Assembly (NCBI GenBank): GCA_016777225.1
Contig: JADHRW010000004.1
Span: 54,470-118,469, forward strand
Source of the DNA: Candidatus Thalassarchaeum sp.
GTDB lineage: Archaea; Thermoplasmatota; Poseidoniia; Poseidoniales; Thalassarchaeaceae
Length of the DNA: 64,000 nucleotides
Reading direction: 5' to 3'
This document shows positions 1-9,232 of this stretch, piece by piece. Positions within the stretch are counted from its first letter, which is position 1. Each line of letters opens with the position of its first letter. A program made the position numbers and the translations under genes. The notes below the pieces were generated by a model, which was not told where the DNA came from, did not search any database, and saw only the letters and a list, made by a program, of their open reading frames with translations.

Positions 1-9
1 GTGTAGTTA

Positions 10-3000
10 ATGCTCCAGCAAATACAACAAAAATTCAATGAACTTCCAACTCTTAATAGAAGATTGCTTTTAACACTTTTTTTATTCTTTGACTCTTTAG
101 TTTTGGGATTAACTTACGGAAGTGGCTCCCTCAATCTTTTTGACATTATTCTTCTAGATAAATTACCTACTGATTTAATCTGGTTGCTACAATTATTAGA
201 ATCAATAAGTGCAGGTTTCCTCGTAATAAAAATAGTCTTTGATGATATTCCACCTAGTGCATTTCGAACTTTGGCAATTTTTCTTTCCCCATTATTCATG
301 GTAGGTATAGTATTTTTAACATTAGAAATACTACTTCAAGGGCTTGACACGCAGGCAACAATCACATTAGATCTAATATCAATTAGTACAGGAACTCTCA
401 CATGGGCATCAACTTATCTTGCGATAGCTATTGGGCTGACTTTAACCTATAAAGTCCAAAGATATGGTAATTTTGCTCAATCTGAATTCTTCATGATTGG
501 CATGTATTTAGCTATGATTATGGTATGGAGTGACTACTTTGTCCCTTTGTATGATGCACCTAAAGACGGTGTTCTTGCTTGGTCACTACTATTTTGGACT
601 CTTCTCGGTGCTTTCATATTTACTGGTATCGCTGGAATAATTATCGATCGACTAGTTTATCGGGGATTTCGTGAGCAAAAAGCATCTCCTCAAGTCATGA
701 TGATAGCATCTTTAGGTGTTGCATTAATCCTTAGAGCTTTGACATATTTGCGTTTTGGTTCATCAAGAAATATGTTTGAACCAGACTCTGATTGGCGAAT
801 GCCAACAATGCGCTGGGAGCTTCCAACTACTAAATTCCGTTTCAATCTTGGAGATAGAACTCAAGGTGTTAATTCTGCTGAACCATTTTGGGATGCCAAC
901 GGAAATGGAGTCTATGATAGGGGTTCAAATGGTTTATTCGAGTCATTTATAGATTTAGATGGGGATAACAGATATGATTTTGCTCGAACTTATAACAATT
1001 ACATTTGTGAGCAAACAGGTATTGATGAATCAGGTGAACCAATTCTTTCAAGAATTATTAGTGAAGTTAAAAAACCATTTTTTGAGATGTATGATACTAA
1101 TGTAGACTGTGTTACAGGAGCAACAACAAATTATGCATATTACAAAGGAATTGTTCCAGCAGTTATTTTTTCTTCTGTAGCACTTCTTCTTCTATTATTG
1201 ACAAAAACTAGATTAGGGCGTAAAATGAGGGCTGTTGCTGACAATCCAGAACTTTCAGCAAGTAGCGGAATTAATGTGGAAAGAGTCCAATTAACTAGTG
1301 CCTTTTTATCAGCAGGAATTTCAGGTTTAGGAGGGGCAATATTTGCAATGACGCTTCGTTATAATCCTGAGACAGCTTTCACATTACTTTTACCATCTTT
1401 TGCAGTTATAGTGTTGGGGACTATTGGTTCTATACCTGGGGCTATCATAGCATCATTGATAGTAGGTTTTGTTAGAGCGCTTTCCTCTCCAATTTTAATT
1501 GGAATTGGCGGGCCATTAGATCGTTCTAATTATACAGCATTGGATGGAGTGATGCCATACATTTTCCTTGTAGCAGTATTAATGATAATGCCAGAAGGAA
1601 TTGGCGACGCCTATGAGAAGTGGAAAATAAACAGATTAAGAAGTAAGAGAGAACGAACTAAAGAACCTGTAAAGGCCATTACATTTTTACTTGCAATATT
1701 CCCTCTAACTGCAGTTTTAGGGATTCATAATTGGTATAACAACCGAACTGATCGTGCTCAAACCTTAGCTTCAGTTAGTATTGGGGCATATATTGTTCAT
1801 CGTTTTGCTAATTTTATAGGAAAAAATTCATTCAATTCAGGATCTTGTTCGGATACCTGTATTTCTGATACATCTGTCGAAACGAATTTAGATATTTTAT
1901 TAGGTAGTGATGGTGTTTTGCAACCAACAGATTCACCATTCTATGATGATAGTTTAGATTCGTTATCAGATTTTGATATGTCTTGGTTTGACTTAATGCA
2001 AACTGAGTTATGGTTTATCGAATCAATCTCTACAATAAATAGTCTAGTTTGGCCCTTGATTCCAGTTTTAATTTGGTGCTTTGCTATATTCCAAGCAATA
2101 GAGTATACTTCAGAAACAATTCCTGCCCCTAAGCTTCGTAAACACCTAGTTAATCTAACAGAGCATATTCATTCAATGATTCATGGAATCAAGTCAAATG
2201 TCCAAAAACCTCTAGTCAATCTATCTGAGCGTTTTAATTCAATAATTAATGGAAATCGGGAGTTATTTTCGTCTGATGTTAAAGAAAATGAATTAGGGGA
2301 AAAGGAAGAAGAATTACCTGTTGAAGGACAGAACAGAGAAGAGGAGATTCCAGATAATTTCAACAAACGCATTATGCGTATTTCAGATAATTTGAAGTCA
2401 ATCTCAGCTCCTATTTTTGAGAAATTCAAATATGGTCGCGAAGGTAAAATAGGGTCAAATATAACATTTATTTCCTTACTTTTAATTCTACTTGCATTCC
2501 TCTATTGGCTTCCTATTTCTAATTCTGATACCATGAATTTTAATAAAGCGCTTCAAGTATCTAATGTTCTGTTGACTTTATCGATATTTATTCTAATGTC
2601 TTTCTCACTAAATCTTCATACCGGAGTTACTGGGATGGTTAATTTCGGAGTCATATTCTTTGTTGCTATTGGAGCGATTACAGTTGGTATCTTGACAGCC
2701 CCAACCGAGGTTCATGGTTATGCATGGCCGGTTTTACCTGCTACTATTTTTGCAATATTATTATCTGCAGCATTTGGATGGGCGTTAGCTTATCCTACCG
2801 CACGTTTAAGGATGGATTATTTTGCAATAGTTACGATTTCTCTTGGTGAAATTCTTCGTGTTTTATTAGCTGGAGAGCCTCTATTAAGAGTGGGTTCAAT
2901 TGGCTCTGCAATTGGAATTTCTAAGTACACTCTTCCATTAAAGCAGTGGTGGTTTTGCGGTAGAGGTATTGATATTGGACCGGGTACTGATTATATTAGT

Positions 3001-3873
3001 GCAGATTCTTGTAGAGATGATTCAGCACTTATTGGACCAGCTGATAAAATGGGTGAGATATTCAACCTTACAGATGCAAATGGTTTGATTGAACCAGCAC
3101 CATACATGATGTTACTTGCAATTATGGGTATTATTTCAGTGATTTTAGTATGGTGGCTTCTTGAGACAATATTATCATCTCCTTGGGGTAGAATTTTGAA
3201 AGCTATCAGAGAAGATGAAGAAGTAGCGCAACATCATGGTCATGATGTTCTATCTCACAAAGCAGCCAGTCTTGCTTTAGGCGCAGCAATAGCCGGACTA
3301 GCGGGAGCTTTTTGGGCATGGAAACTTACAGGTTTCGACCCTCAGTTTTTGTCCCCCGCCCGATCTACTTTCCTTGTATGGGCAGCTTTCATTATAGGGG
3401 GTAAAGCGAATAATAAAGGCATGATAATCGGTGCTTTAATCATAGTTCTTATGGAATTCGTTTTCAATGTATTAGTTGCGGCTCAGGGCTCTCCAGATCT
3501 ACCTCTATATACCACTGCTGACCGAATAGATCGTTTATTCCAATGGTTGGTTACAAACCAATGGGACGTTACTAAAATATTTATTATAATATCAATTTTA
3601 GGAATTATAATAAGGAATAAAACAATATCGGATATAGGTTTTTCAGGTGTATTTATATTCCTATTCACATTTTTCATGTTCGGAGAACGTTCTATCGATG
3701 AGTCATTTTCGAATGGAATCGTTAGTACAGATATGGTTTATGTCAAAGTACTATTAATCGGATGTTTAATGTTATTTTCACTGAAATTAAATCCAAAGGG
3801 TCTGATTCCCGAGGTCCCATTCAGGCCTAATCAATATTCAGGTCATATTCCAGATGGAGAGGATATCAAATGA
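10..3873 (+). CDS. livHM: Fused branched-chain amino-acid ABC transporter permease (LivH-LivM)
   Basis: Inner-membrane permease of a HAAT-type importer for branched-chain or related amino acids. The 1287-residue protein holds two permeases in tandem. A LivH-like half (roughly residues 130-545) carries the segment TRLGRKMRAVADNPELS and a GTIGSIPGA loop. A LivM-like half (roughly 820-1210) carries TARLRMDYFAIVTISLGEI and WGRILKAIREDE. A linker of about 270 residues, with extra hydrophobic segments and a charged stretch, joins them. Separate LivH and LivM are usually about 300-400 residues each, so both domains are accounted for. An aspartate-rich insert (residues 295-323) sits in the LivH half. 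The ATG overlaps a TAA in another frame at 8-10, and a TAG lies at 4-6, so an upstream gene (perhaps the binding protein) may end just outside the window. The stop overlaps the LivG start by 4 bases, indicating an operon. Confidence 0.9.
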   Translation: MLQQIQQKFNELPTLNRRLLLTLFLFFDSLVLGLTYGSGSLNLFDIILLDKLPTDLIWLLQLLESISAGFLVIKIVFDDIPPSAFRTLAIFLSPLFMVGIVFLTLEILLQGLDTQATITLDLISISTGTLTWASTYLAIAIGLTLTYKVQRYGNFAQSEFFMIGMYLAMIMVWSDYFVPLYDAPKDGVLAWSLLFWTLLGAFIFTGIAGIIIDRLVYRGFREQKASPQVMMIASLGVALILRALTYLRFGSSRNMFEPDSDWRMPTMRWELPTTKFRFNLGDRTQGVNSAEPFWDANGNGVYDRGSNGLFESFIDLDGDNRYDFARTYNNYICEQTGIDESGEPILSRIISEVKKPFFEMYDTNVDCVTGATTNYAYYKGIVPAVIFSSVALLLLLLTKTRLGRKMRAVADNPELSASSGINVERVQLTSAFLSAGISGLGGAIFAMTLRYNPETAFTLLLPSFAVIVLGTIGSIPGAIIASLIVGFVRALSSPILIGIGGPLDRSNYTALDGVMPYIFLVAVLMIMPEGIGDAYEKWKINRLRSKRERTKEPVKAITFLLAIFPLTAVLGIHNWYNNRTDRAQTLASVSIGAYIVHRFANFIGKNSFNSGSCSDTCISDTSVETNLDILLGSDGVLQPTDSPFYDDSLDSLSDFDMSWFDLMQTELWFIESISTINSLVWPLIPVLIWCFAIFQAIEYTSETIPAPKLRKHLVNLTEHIHSMIHGIKSNVQKPLVNLSERFNSIINGNRELFSSDVKENELGEKEEELPVEGQNREEEIPDNFNKRIMRISDNLKSISAPIFEKFKYGREGKIGSNITFISLLLILLAFLYWLPISNSDTMNFNKALQVSNVLLTLSIFILMSFSLNLHTGVTGMVNFGVIFFVAIGAITVGILTAPTEVHGYAWPVLPATIFAILLSAAFGWALAYPTARLRMDYFAIVTISLGEILRVLLAGEPLLRVGSIGSAIGISKYTLPLKQWWFCGRGIDIGPGTDYISADSCRDDSALIGPADKMGEIFNLTDANGLIEPAPYMMLLAIMGIISVILVWWLLETILSSPWGRILKAIREDEEVAQHHGHDVLSHKAASLALGAAIAGLAGAFWAWKLTGFDPQFLSPARSTFLVWAAFIIGGKANNKGMIIGALIIVLMEFVFNVLVAAQGSPDLPLYTTADRIDRLFQWLVTNQWDVTKIFIIISILGIIIRNKTISDIGFSGVFIFLFTFFMFGERSIDESFSNGIVSTDMVYVKVLLIGCLMLFSLKLNPKGLIPEVPFRPNQYSGHIPDGEDIK

Positions 3874-4652
3874 AAACGGTTCTTAAAGTAGAAAGTCTAC
3901 GTAAAGAGTTTGGCGGTCTTGTAGCAGTAAAAGATGTTTCATTTGAAATTAAAGAAGGTGAATTCGTTGGACTTATTGGCCCTAACGGATGTGGTAAATC
4001 TACTACATTCAATTGTATCAGTGGTCTTCTCAAACAAACCTCTGGTTCTATTGAAATACATGGTAAAGATGTTTCATATATGAGGCCCGATCAAATACAT
4101 AGTTTAGGTATGACAAGGACATTCCAACATACTAGGTTGTGGCGTGAAATGACCGTTATTGAAAATCTATTAGTTCCACCAAGGAATCAATTCTCTCCTA
4201 GTTTGATAGAGTCATTATTTAAATTTCCAAGAAGCCGTCGTGCAGAAAAATTAAGATTGAAAGAAGCCCATTCAATTCTTGAGGAGTTAGAAGTTCCTCA
4301 TATGGCTAATAATCTAGCCAGTGAACTATCTGGAGGTCAGTCTAAATTAGTTGATATCGGTAGATCTCGAATGGGTTCGCCCAATCTTCTGTTATTGGAT
4401 GAACCAGTTGCTGGCGTAGCAGGCCCCTTAGCAATGAAAATATTCAATAACCTTCGAAAAACAGTAGATGAAACAGGTATTTCAATTCTAATTATTGAGC
4501 ATAATATGGATTTCATCCTACGTCAAGGTGTTGATAGAATTATTGTCATGAATGAAGGCGAAGTTTTAATGATTGGAACTCCTGAAGAAGTTAAGTCAAA
4601 CAAAGCTGTGATTGAGGCCTACCTCGGTTCTGCAGGAGATGAAAGTGAGTGA
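3870..4652 (+). CDS. livG: Branched-chain amino-acid ABC transporter ATPase LivG
   Basis: Cytoplasmic ATPase that powers the LivHM permease. Walker A is GPNGCGKST at residues 37-45, the ABC signature is LSGGQ, Walker B is LLLLDEP, and the H-loop histidine lies in IIEHNMDF. The FQHTRLWREMTVIENL segment after the Q-loop is typical of LivG rather than LivF, as is the 260-residue length. The ATG overlaps the permease stop (ATGA), consistent with translational coupling. Family and operon position agree; the substrate is inferred from the family. Confidence 0.93.
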   Translation: MKTVLKVESLRKEFGGLVAVKDVSFEIKEGEFVGLIGPNGCGKSTTFNCISGLLKQTSGSIEIHGKDVSYMRPDQIHSLGMTRTFQHTRLWREMTVIENLLVPPRNQFSPSLIESLFKFPRSRRAEKLRLKEAHSILEELEVPHMANNLASELSGGQSKLVDIGRSRMGSPNLLLLDEPVAGVAGPLAMKIFNNLRKTVDETGISILIIEHNMDFILRQGVDRIIVMNEGEVLMIGTPEEVKSNKAVIEAYLGSAGDESE

Positions 4653-4653
4653 T

Positions 4654-5373
4654 ATGACAAGAGTACTTGACGTTAAAGGACTCAATGGAGGTTATGGAGC
4701 TGTTCAGATTCTTTATGATATTGATTTGTATGTTGAGGAAGGAGAATTTGTAACAATCATAGGTCCAAATGGTTGTGGAAAGTCAACCTTTATCAAAACA
4801 ATTTTTGGTATAGCTACTCACTACTCAGGAAGTGTATTGCATAACGAGAGAGAGGTTTCAGGTTGGAGGACAGATCAGTTAGTTAATCGTGGAATTGCTT
4901 ATGTGCCTCAAGTTGATAATGTGTTTCCCTCACTTACAATTTATGAGAATTTACAGATGGGGGGAAACAGCCTTTCTACATTAATTCTTAACAGTAGAAT
5001 TGAAAGAGCCTTGAATATGTTCCCAGATCTCAAAGAGAGAGTACATGATTTAGCAGCCTCTCTTTCAGGAGGAGAAAGACAGATGTTAGCAATATCTAGA
5101 GCATTAATTTCTAATCCTAAATTCCTACTTCTCGATGAGCCAACAGCCGCTTTAAGTCCACTGTACCAACAACAAATTATAGAGAGAATAGATTCTCTCA
5201 GAGAAGAGGGCATTACAGTACTGATTGTCGAACAAAACGCACGGCTTTCTCTTGCTAGATCTGATAGAGGGTATATTTTTGCTGGAGGCAAAGTAGTTCA
5301 TTCAGGAGACGCTAAACATATCCTAACAGATCCTGAAATAGGCGAATATTTCCTTGGATCCAAATCAGAATAA
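4654..5373 (+). CDS. livF: Branched-chain amino-acid ABC transporter ATPase LivF
   Basis: Second ATPase of the importer. It has Walker A GPNGCGKST, signature LSGGE, Walker B FLLLDEPTAAL (LivF-typical PTAALSP) and H-loop IVEQN. I chose the ATG at 4654, one base after the LivG stop, because the product then begins MTRVLDVKGL, as family members do. An in-frame ATG at 4639 and a TTG at 4612 would overlap LivG. Length from 4654 is 239 residues, normal for LivF. It is the last gene of the unit; the next gene is convergent with only 3 bases between stops. Confidence 0.9.
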   Translation: MTRVLDVKGLNGGYGAVQILYDIDLYVEEGEFVTIIGPNGCGKSTFIKTIFGIATHYSGSVLHNEREVSGWRTDQLVNRGIAYVPQVDNVFPSLTIYENLQMGGNSLSTLILNSRIERALNMFPDLKERVHDLAASLSGGERQMLAISRALISNPKFLLLDEPTAALSPLYQQQIIERIDSLREEGITVLIVEQNARLSLARSDRGYIFAGGKVVHSGDAKHILTDPEIGEYFLGSKSE

Positions 5374-5376
5374 TCT

Positions 5377-6402
5377 TTATTCAGTTAGAGATTTGTATAG
5401 AAACGGTAGAGATACATCCATTCTATAATCAATTGAAGAATGAGTATCATCAAATTCCTCATAGAAATGAGTAATTCCTAATTTTTCTAATTTTTCAACT
5501 AATTGTCTTGCGCCAAAATGTAAATTATATTGGTCTCTAAATCCACAATCAATATATAATCCTCTGAGATTTTCTAGATTCTTTTGAACATCTTCTCTCT
5601 CAATCATATGAACAGGGTCATGATTAAGCCAAGCATCCCATTTATCTTTTTTAATCACACAAGTCTTGAGATCAACAGGGATACTGACTCCCATTGGTGC
5701 GTTCAAATCCGGATCATAGAAAGCACCCATTGCTATCATCATTAATACATGAAAATCTAATCCCTTCAATTTCTGAACATCTACTACATAATCGAGAAAA
5801 CCTTGTATTCCTCCATGTTTATCTAGATGAACTAATGTTTTAGGGAAATCTCCTAAGAATAGCGAGTCAAAGCCCATATCTCCTGAGTGACAGGCTATCG
5901 CCCCCCATTCTTCTGCATAGAGCATACCATGCACCATTGCTCCATAACCACCACTTGATTTCCCAAAGATACCTCTATTATCGCCTCCTTTCTTAACAGG
6001 AAAAGAATTCTCAATTATTGGAATCATTTCTTTGATAAGAAAATCTGCCCAATTACCTACAGCTTGAGAATTAATGTATTGATTACCACCCAACGAAGTA
6101 AAACAATCCGGTAATGCTACAATCACTTCACCCATTTTTCCTTCGTCAATTAATCTCTCAATTCGTTGAGGGACAGATTCTTGAAAAGGCTTCCAGTTTG
6201 TATGGGCAAATCCGCTACCTGTATATCCTACCAAATCAACAAGTAATGGATATTCCTCCTCATTTTTATCCCAATTAGGTGGTAAATAAATAACTACTTG
6301 ACGGTCTTCAGGGTCATTTTGAAGATTATTTTTGAGAGATTTTGAATTAATTGTAATGGTTCTAATTTCTCCTTTCAATGGTCTAAAACTATGCTTAGGC
6401 AT
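5377..6402 (-). CDS. Alpha/beta-hydrolase, putative esterase (esterase D / enterochelin-esterase type)
   Basis: Predicted cytoplasmic serine hydrolase of 341 residues. The nucleophile elbow is G147-K-S149-S-G151, with Ser149 the probable nucleophile. A later Asp in IDCGFRDQYN and a His in FDDTHSSIDYR near the C-terminus complete a plausible triad. VVIYLPPNWDK near residue 37 resembles the opening strand of the putative-esterase family. No signal peptide is evident. It begins 2 bases after the PPC-domain gene stops, so the two are probably co-transcribed. The substrate is unknown. Confidence 0.8.
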   Translation of the reverse strand: MPKHSFRPLKGEIRTITINSKSLKNNLQNDPEDRQVVIYLPPNWDKNEEEYPLLVDLVGYTGSGFAHTNWKPFQESVPQRIERLIDEGKMGEVIVALPDCFTSLGGNQYINSQAVGNWADFLIKEMIPIIENSFPVKKGGDNRGIFGKSSGGYGAMVHGMLYAEEWGAIACHSGDMGFDSLFLGDFPKTLVHLDKHGGIQGFLDYVVDVQKLKGLDFHVLMMIAMGAFYDPDLNAPMGVSIPVDLKTCVIKKDKWDAWLNHDPVHMIEREDVQKNLENLRGLYIDCGFRDQYNLHFGARQLVEKLEKLGITHFYEEFDDTHSSIDYRMDVSLPFLYKSLTE

Positions 6403-6404
6403 GA

Positions 6405-6842
6405 TTATTCTCCGTTAAATTTTAATTGCACAAACTCAGTCTCATCTGCAACTCTACACATCATTTTTGTTCCTAAATCTCCATCCAAAATTCTTAGATG
6501 TATTTCAGCGGTTACAGATACAGTAGCTGCGAATAAATGTCCCCCATAAACAATCTTATCATCACCTGAAAGAACAACATGGATATGAGTAAAAGGGCCA
6601 TTTGGCCCTGGTGCTAAGTTGCCTTGAGTGGATAGTAACTCCATCGAATCATTATGTATTTCTTTCTGATATATTCCATCACTACCTAAAAATCCAATTT
6701 CTATATCGTGACATCTTCCAATACCGCTTGTTATGGCAGCACATTCTATTCCATGTGCCTGGAGACTTTGAATAGATTCATGTATTTCCTCTCCGGGGTC
6801 TAATCTCAATAATACATCATCTCCGACTCTGGTAAACTCCAC
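6405..6842 (-). CDS. PPC/DUF296-domain protein
   Basis: A 145-residue single-domain protein of the plants-and-prokaryotes-conserved (PPC, DUF296) family. The family core is visible as THIHVVLSG followed by GGHLFAATVSVTAEI. His86, His88 and His102 lie where prokaryotic PPC proteins place their conserved histidines, thought to bind metal. The fold forms trimers in known structures; its biochemical role in prokaryotes is unsettled. The first gene of a two-gene unit with the esterase, transcribed away from mcm. Confidence 0.82.
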   Translation of the reverse strand: MEFTRVGDDVLLRLDPGEEIHESIQSLQAHGIECAAITSGIGRCHDIEIGFLGSDGIYQKEIHNDSMELLSTQGNLAPGPNGPFTHIHVVLSGDDKIVYGGHLFAATVSVTAEIHLRILDGDLGTKMMCRVADETEFVQLKFNGE

Positions 6843-7057
6843 GGCTTACGATTGGGGAGTCTGACTTGAATCCAACGTAGAGCTATTTTCTCAAAGTCTC
6901 GGGGAAAATTCAAATATCTTGCAGTGGAAGTCATCAATACGTTATTTGGAAATTAGTTATACATTGAAACTCCAGTAGAAATAGGGGGGTACCATAAACT
7001 ATCCAATTTGGTTATAGACCGTAAGCAAGTCGGAGCAAAGCCCGACGAGGAATTAGT
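6843..7057. promoter_or_regulatory. Divergent intergenic region between PPC gene and mcm
   Basis: 215 bases with no convincing ORF or tRNA. It must hold promoters for both the minus-strand PPC-esterase unit and mcm. A short inverted repeat GTCGG/CCGAC at about 7029-7046 precedes a GAGG at about 7047-7050, just ahead of the MCM start. No clear TATA element could be assigned with confidence. Confidence 0.4.
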
Positions 7058-9217
7058 ATGACAATGGCAGCACATGACTCTTCCGCTCGCTGGAAAACAT
7101 TCTTTTTAGAGGCTAAAGAAACAGAGATATTTACTTTACTTTCAAAACAGTCTAATACTCCAACACTTGAAGTTCCATTTCATGAACTTGAAGCCTTTGA
7201 TCCTGACTTCGCTGAAGATATTTTACAATTCCCTCGAGAGATTTTGAATACCGGTAAAGGAACTATAAGACAAATCTGTAGAGAGCGAGGAGAAGATCTA
7301 GATGTGATATTAAGGGTAGGTGAATTACCTCGAGATAGTCGACGTACACTACGTGAGATAGGTTCGGCAGATATTGAGAAATTACGCAGTAGTGATGTCC
7401 AAGTAATCAAGATTTCAGAAATTAAACCAAGAATGCATATCGCAGTATTCCAGTGTGAAGCATGTGGAGTAAGTCAGGAGATGGTCCAGAATAATGAAAG
7501 AGAATTACTGGAGCCAATCCGATGCCCTCCAACTGATCAAGGTGGTTGTGATGCAACTGCTGGCCGAGGCGGAGCAACACGTTTTAATCTCGTATTCAAT
7601 GTTTCAAAATTAATTAATAATCAATGGATAGAGATTCAAGAATTACCTGAATCAGTTGATAGTGGTGCTCAACCCGGCAGAGCAAAAGTCCTACTTGAAG
7701 GAGATCTTGTAAACAAACATTTGCCTGGACAGAGAATTGTTGCTAATATGATACCTGTAGTTTATAGTGAAATATTAAAGAACAAGAAAACACCAATGTT
7801 TGATATTATTTACCATCTTATCAGTTCTGAACATGAATCGGTCCCGTTTACCGAAATTAAAATTACTGATGAAGAGCAAGAGCAAATTTTGGCGGTATCT
7901 AAGAGAGAGGATTTATTGAAATTAATGCAAAATTCCATCGCTCCATCAATATATGCTACAGGAGTGATGAATTTTGTCAAGAGATCTTTAGCACTTCAAT
8001 TATTTGGCGGAGTTTCTAGAAAAAATAAAGATGGAACTAGAACTAGGGGTGATATTCACATTCTTTTAATGGGAGACCCTGGTGTTGCAAAATCCCAGCT
8101 CTTAACATACGTTTCAGAATTATCTCCTCGTGGTAAATTTGCTTCAGGAGGGGGGGTTTCCGGTGCAGGATTAACAGCAGCAGCGGTAAGAGACACATTT
8201 GCAGATGGTAGATTCGCTCTAGAAGCAGGAGTATTACCGCTTTCAGATAGAGGCTTAGCTGCAATTGACGAATTTGATAAAATTTCAAAAGAAGATAGAA
8301 GTGTTATGCACCCTGCAATGGAGCAACAAAGAATTGATATTTCTAAAGGAGGAATTACCGCATCTTTGCCTTCTCGCTGCGCTATTATTGCAGCAGCAAA
8401 TCCAGAAAAAGGACGCTTCTCGAAGAGGGGCGCCAATACGAGCGTAATTCGTTCATTTAGTGAAACGGGATTACCTCCCCCTCTAGCATCTAGATTTGAT
8501 ATTATATGGATGATGAGAGATGAGGTTAAAGCAGAAAATGATGAGATGATTGCTCAACATATTCTTCGTAGTCGAACACGAGGAGTCCCTGAAGCTTTGA
8601 TTGATGAGCAAGTTGAAATGGATCCTACAAAAGATGATGATGACAAGGTATTCGATACAGGAGTTGATAATTCCGACCTTCTTACTCCCTCATTTCTAAG
8701 AAAATATATTGCATTTGCAAAGAGAAATTTTCATCCTAATATTAACAAAGATGTAATGGCGATGATTTTAGAGTATTATGTCCAAGAGAGACAATCATTT
8801 GGACGCCAAGATCAGGATGAGGGAGAGGCCAACGTTGTTCCAATTACTGCTAGGGCATTAGAGGCCTTAATCCGGCTCACTGAAGCACATGCTCGAATGT
8901 TCCTTCGGAATGATGCAATCGCAGAAGATGCCAAAGTTGCTTTGGCAGTTTTCAAACATTGGCGTGAAGAATCAGGTATTGAAGACGAATCTGAATATTC
9001 AGGCCACTCGGTTAGACAAAGAAATACTTCAACGATAGTAAATCAGATAGTTAGAGATATTTGTGCCGAAAATAATAATGTGGCGACAATTAATTCAATC
9101 TATAATCGAGCGCTCGTTAAAAAAATAGATGAGCGAACAGTTGATGATATAATACAAAAATTGCGTACAAATGGTACTCTATATTCTCAGAAAAATGATG
9201 AATATAGTTTTGTCTAG
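7058..9217 (+). CDS. mcm: Replicative DNA helicase MCM
   Basis: Hexameric ATPase that unwinds DNA at the replication fork. Over 719 residues it shows an N-terminal domain with a zinc site (C133, C136, C156, C164), Walker A GDPGVAKS at 339-346, Walker B with D404-E405, and the arginine finger R479 in SRFD. A C-terminal winged-helix region follows the AAA+ core. No intein interrupts the usual insertion sites. Two close ATGs (7058 and 7064) are possible; a GAGG lies upstream of the first. GatE starts 15 bases after the stop. Confidence 0.96.
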   Translation: MTMAAHDSSARWKTFFLEAKETEIFTLLSKQSNTPTLEVPFHELEAFDPDFAEDILQFPREILNTGKGTIRQICRERGEDLDVILRVGELPRDSRRTLREIGSADIEKLRSSDVQVIKISEIKPRMHIAVFQCEACGVSQEMVQNNERELLEPIRCPPTDQGGCDATAGRGGATRFNLVFNVSKLINNQWIEIQELPESVDSGAQPGRAKVLLEGDLVNKHLPGQRIVANMIPVVYSEILKNKKTPMFDIIYHLISSEHESVPFTEIKITDEEQEQILAVSKREDLLKLMQNSIAPSIYATGVMNFVKRSLALQLFGGVSRKNKDGTRTRGDIHILLMGDPGVAKSQLLTYVSELSPRGKFASGGGVSGAGLTAAAVRDTFADGRFALEAGVLPLSDRGLAAIDEFDKISKEDRSVMHPAMEQQRIDISKGGITASLPSRCAIIAAANPEKGRFSKRGANTSVIRSFSETGLPPPLASRFDIIWMMRDEVKAENDEMIAQHILRSRTRGVPEALIDEQVEMDPTKDDDDKVFDTGVDNSDLLTPSFLRKYIAFAKRNFHPNINKDVMAMILEYYVQERQSFGRQDQDEGEANVVPITARALEALIRLTEAHARMFLRNDAIAEDAKVALAVFKHWREESGIEDESEYSGHSVRQRNTSTIVNQIVRDICAENNNVATINSIYNRALVKKIDERTVDDIIQKLRTNGTLYSQKNDEYSFV

Positions 9218-9232
9218 TTCGCCGTTTACCCT

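Noticed and set aside
6860..6900. TTGAATCC-containing stretch resembling a tRNA T-arm
   Set aside because: No acceptor stem, anticodon arm or CCA-compatible partner could be folded around it.
8043..8447. Open frames overlapping the MCM core on both strands
   Set aside because: They overlap Walker motifs of MCM and show no coherent protein features.
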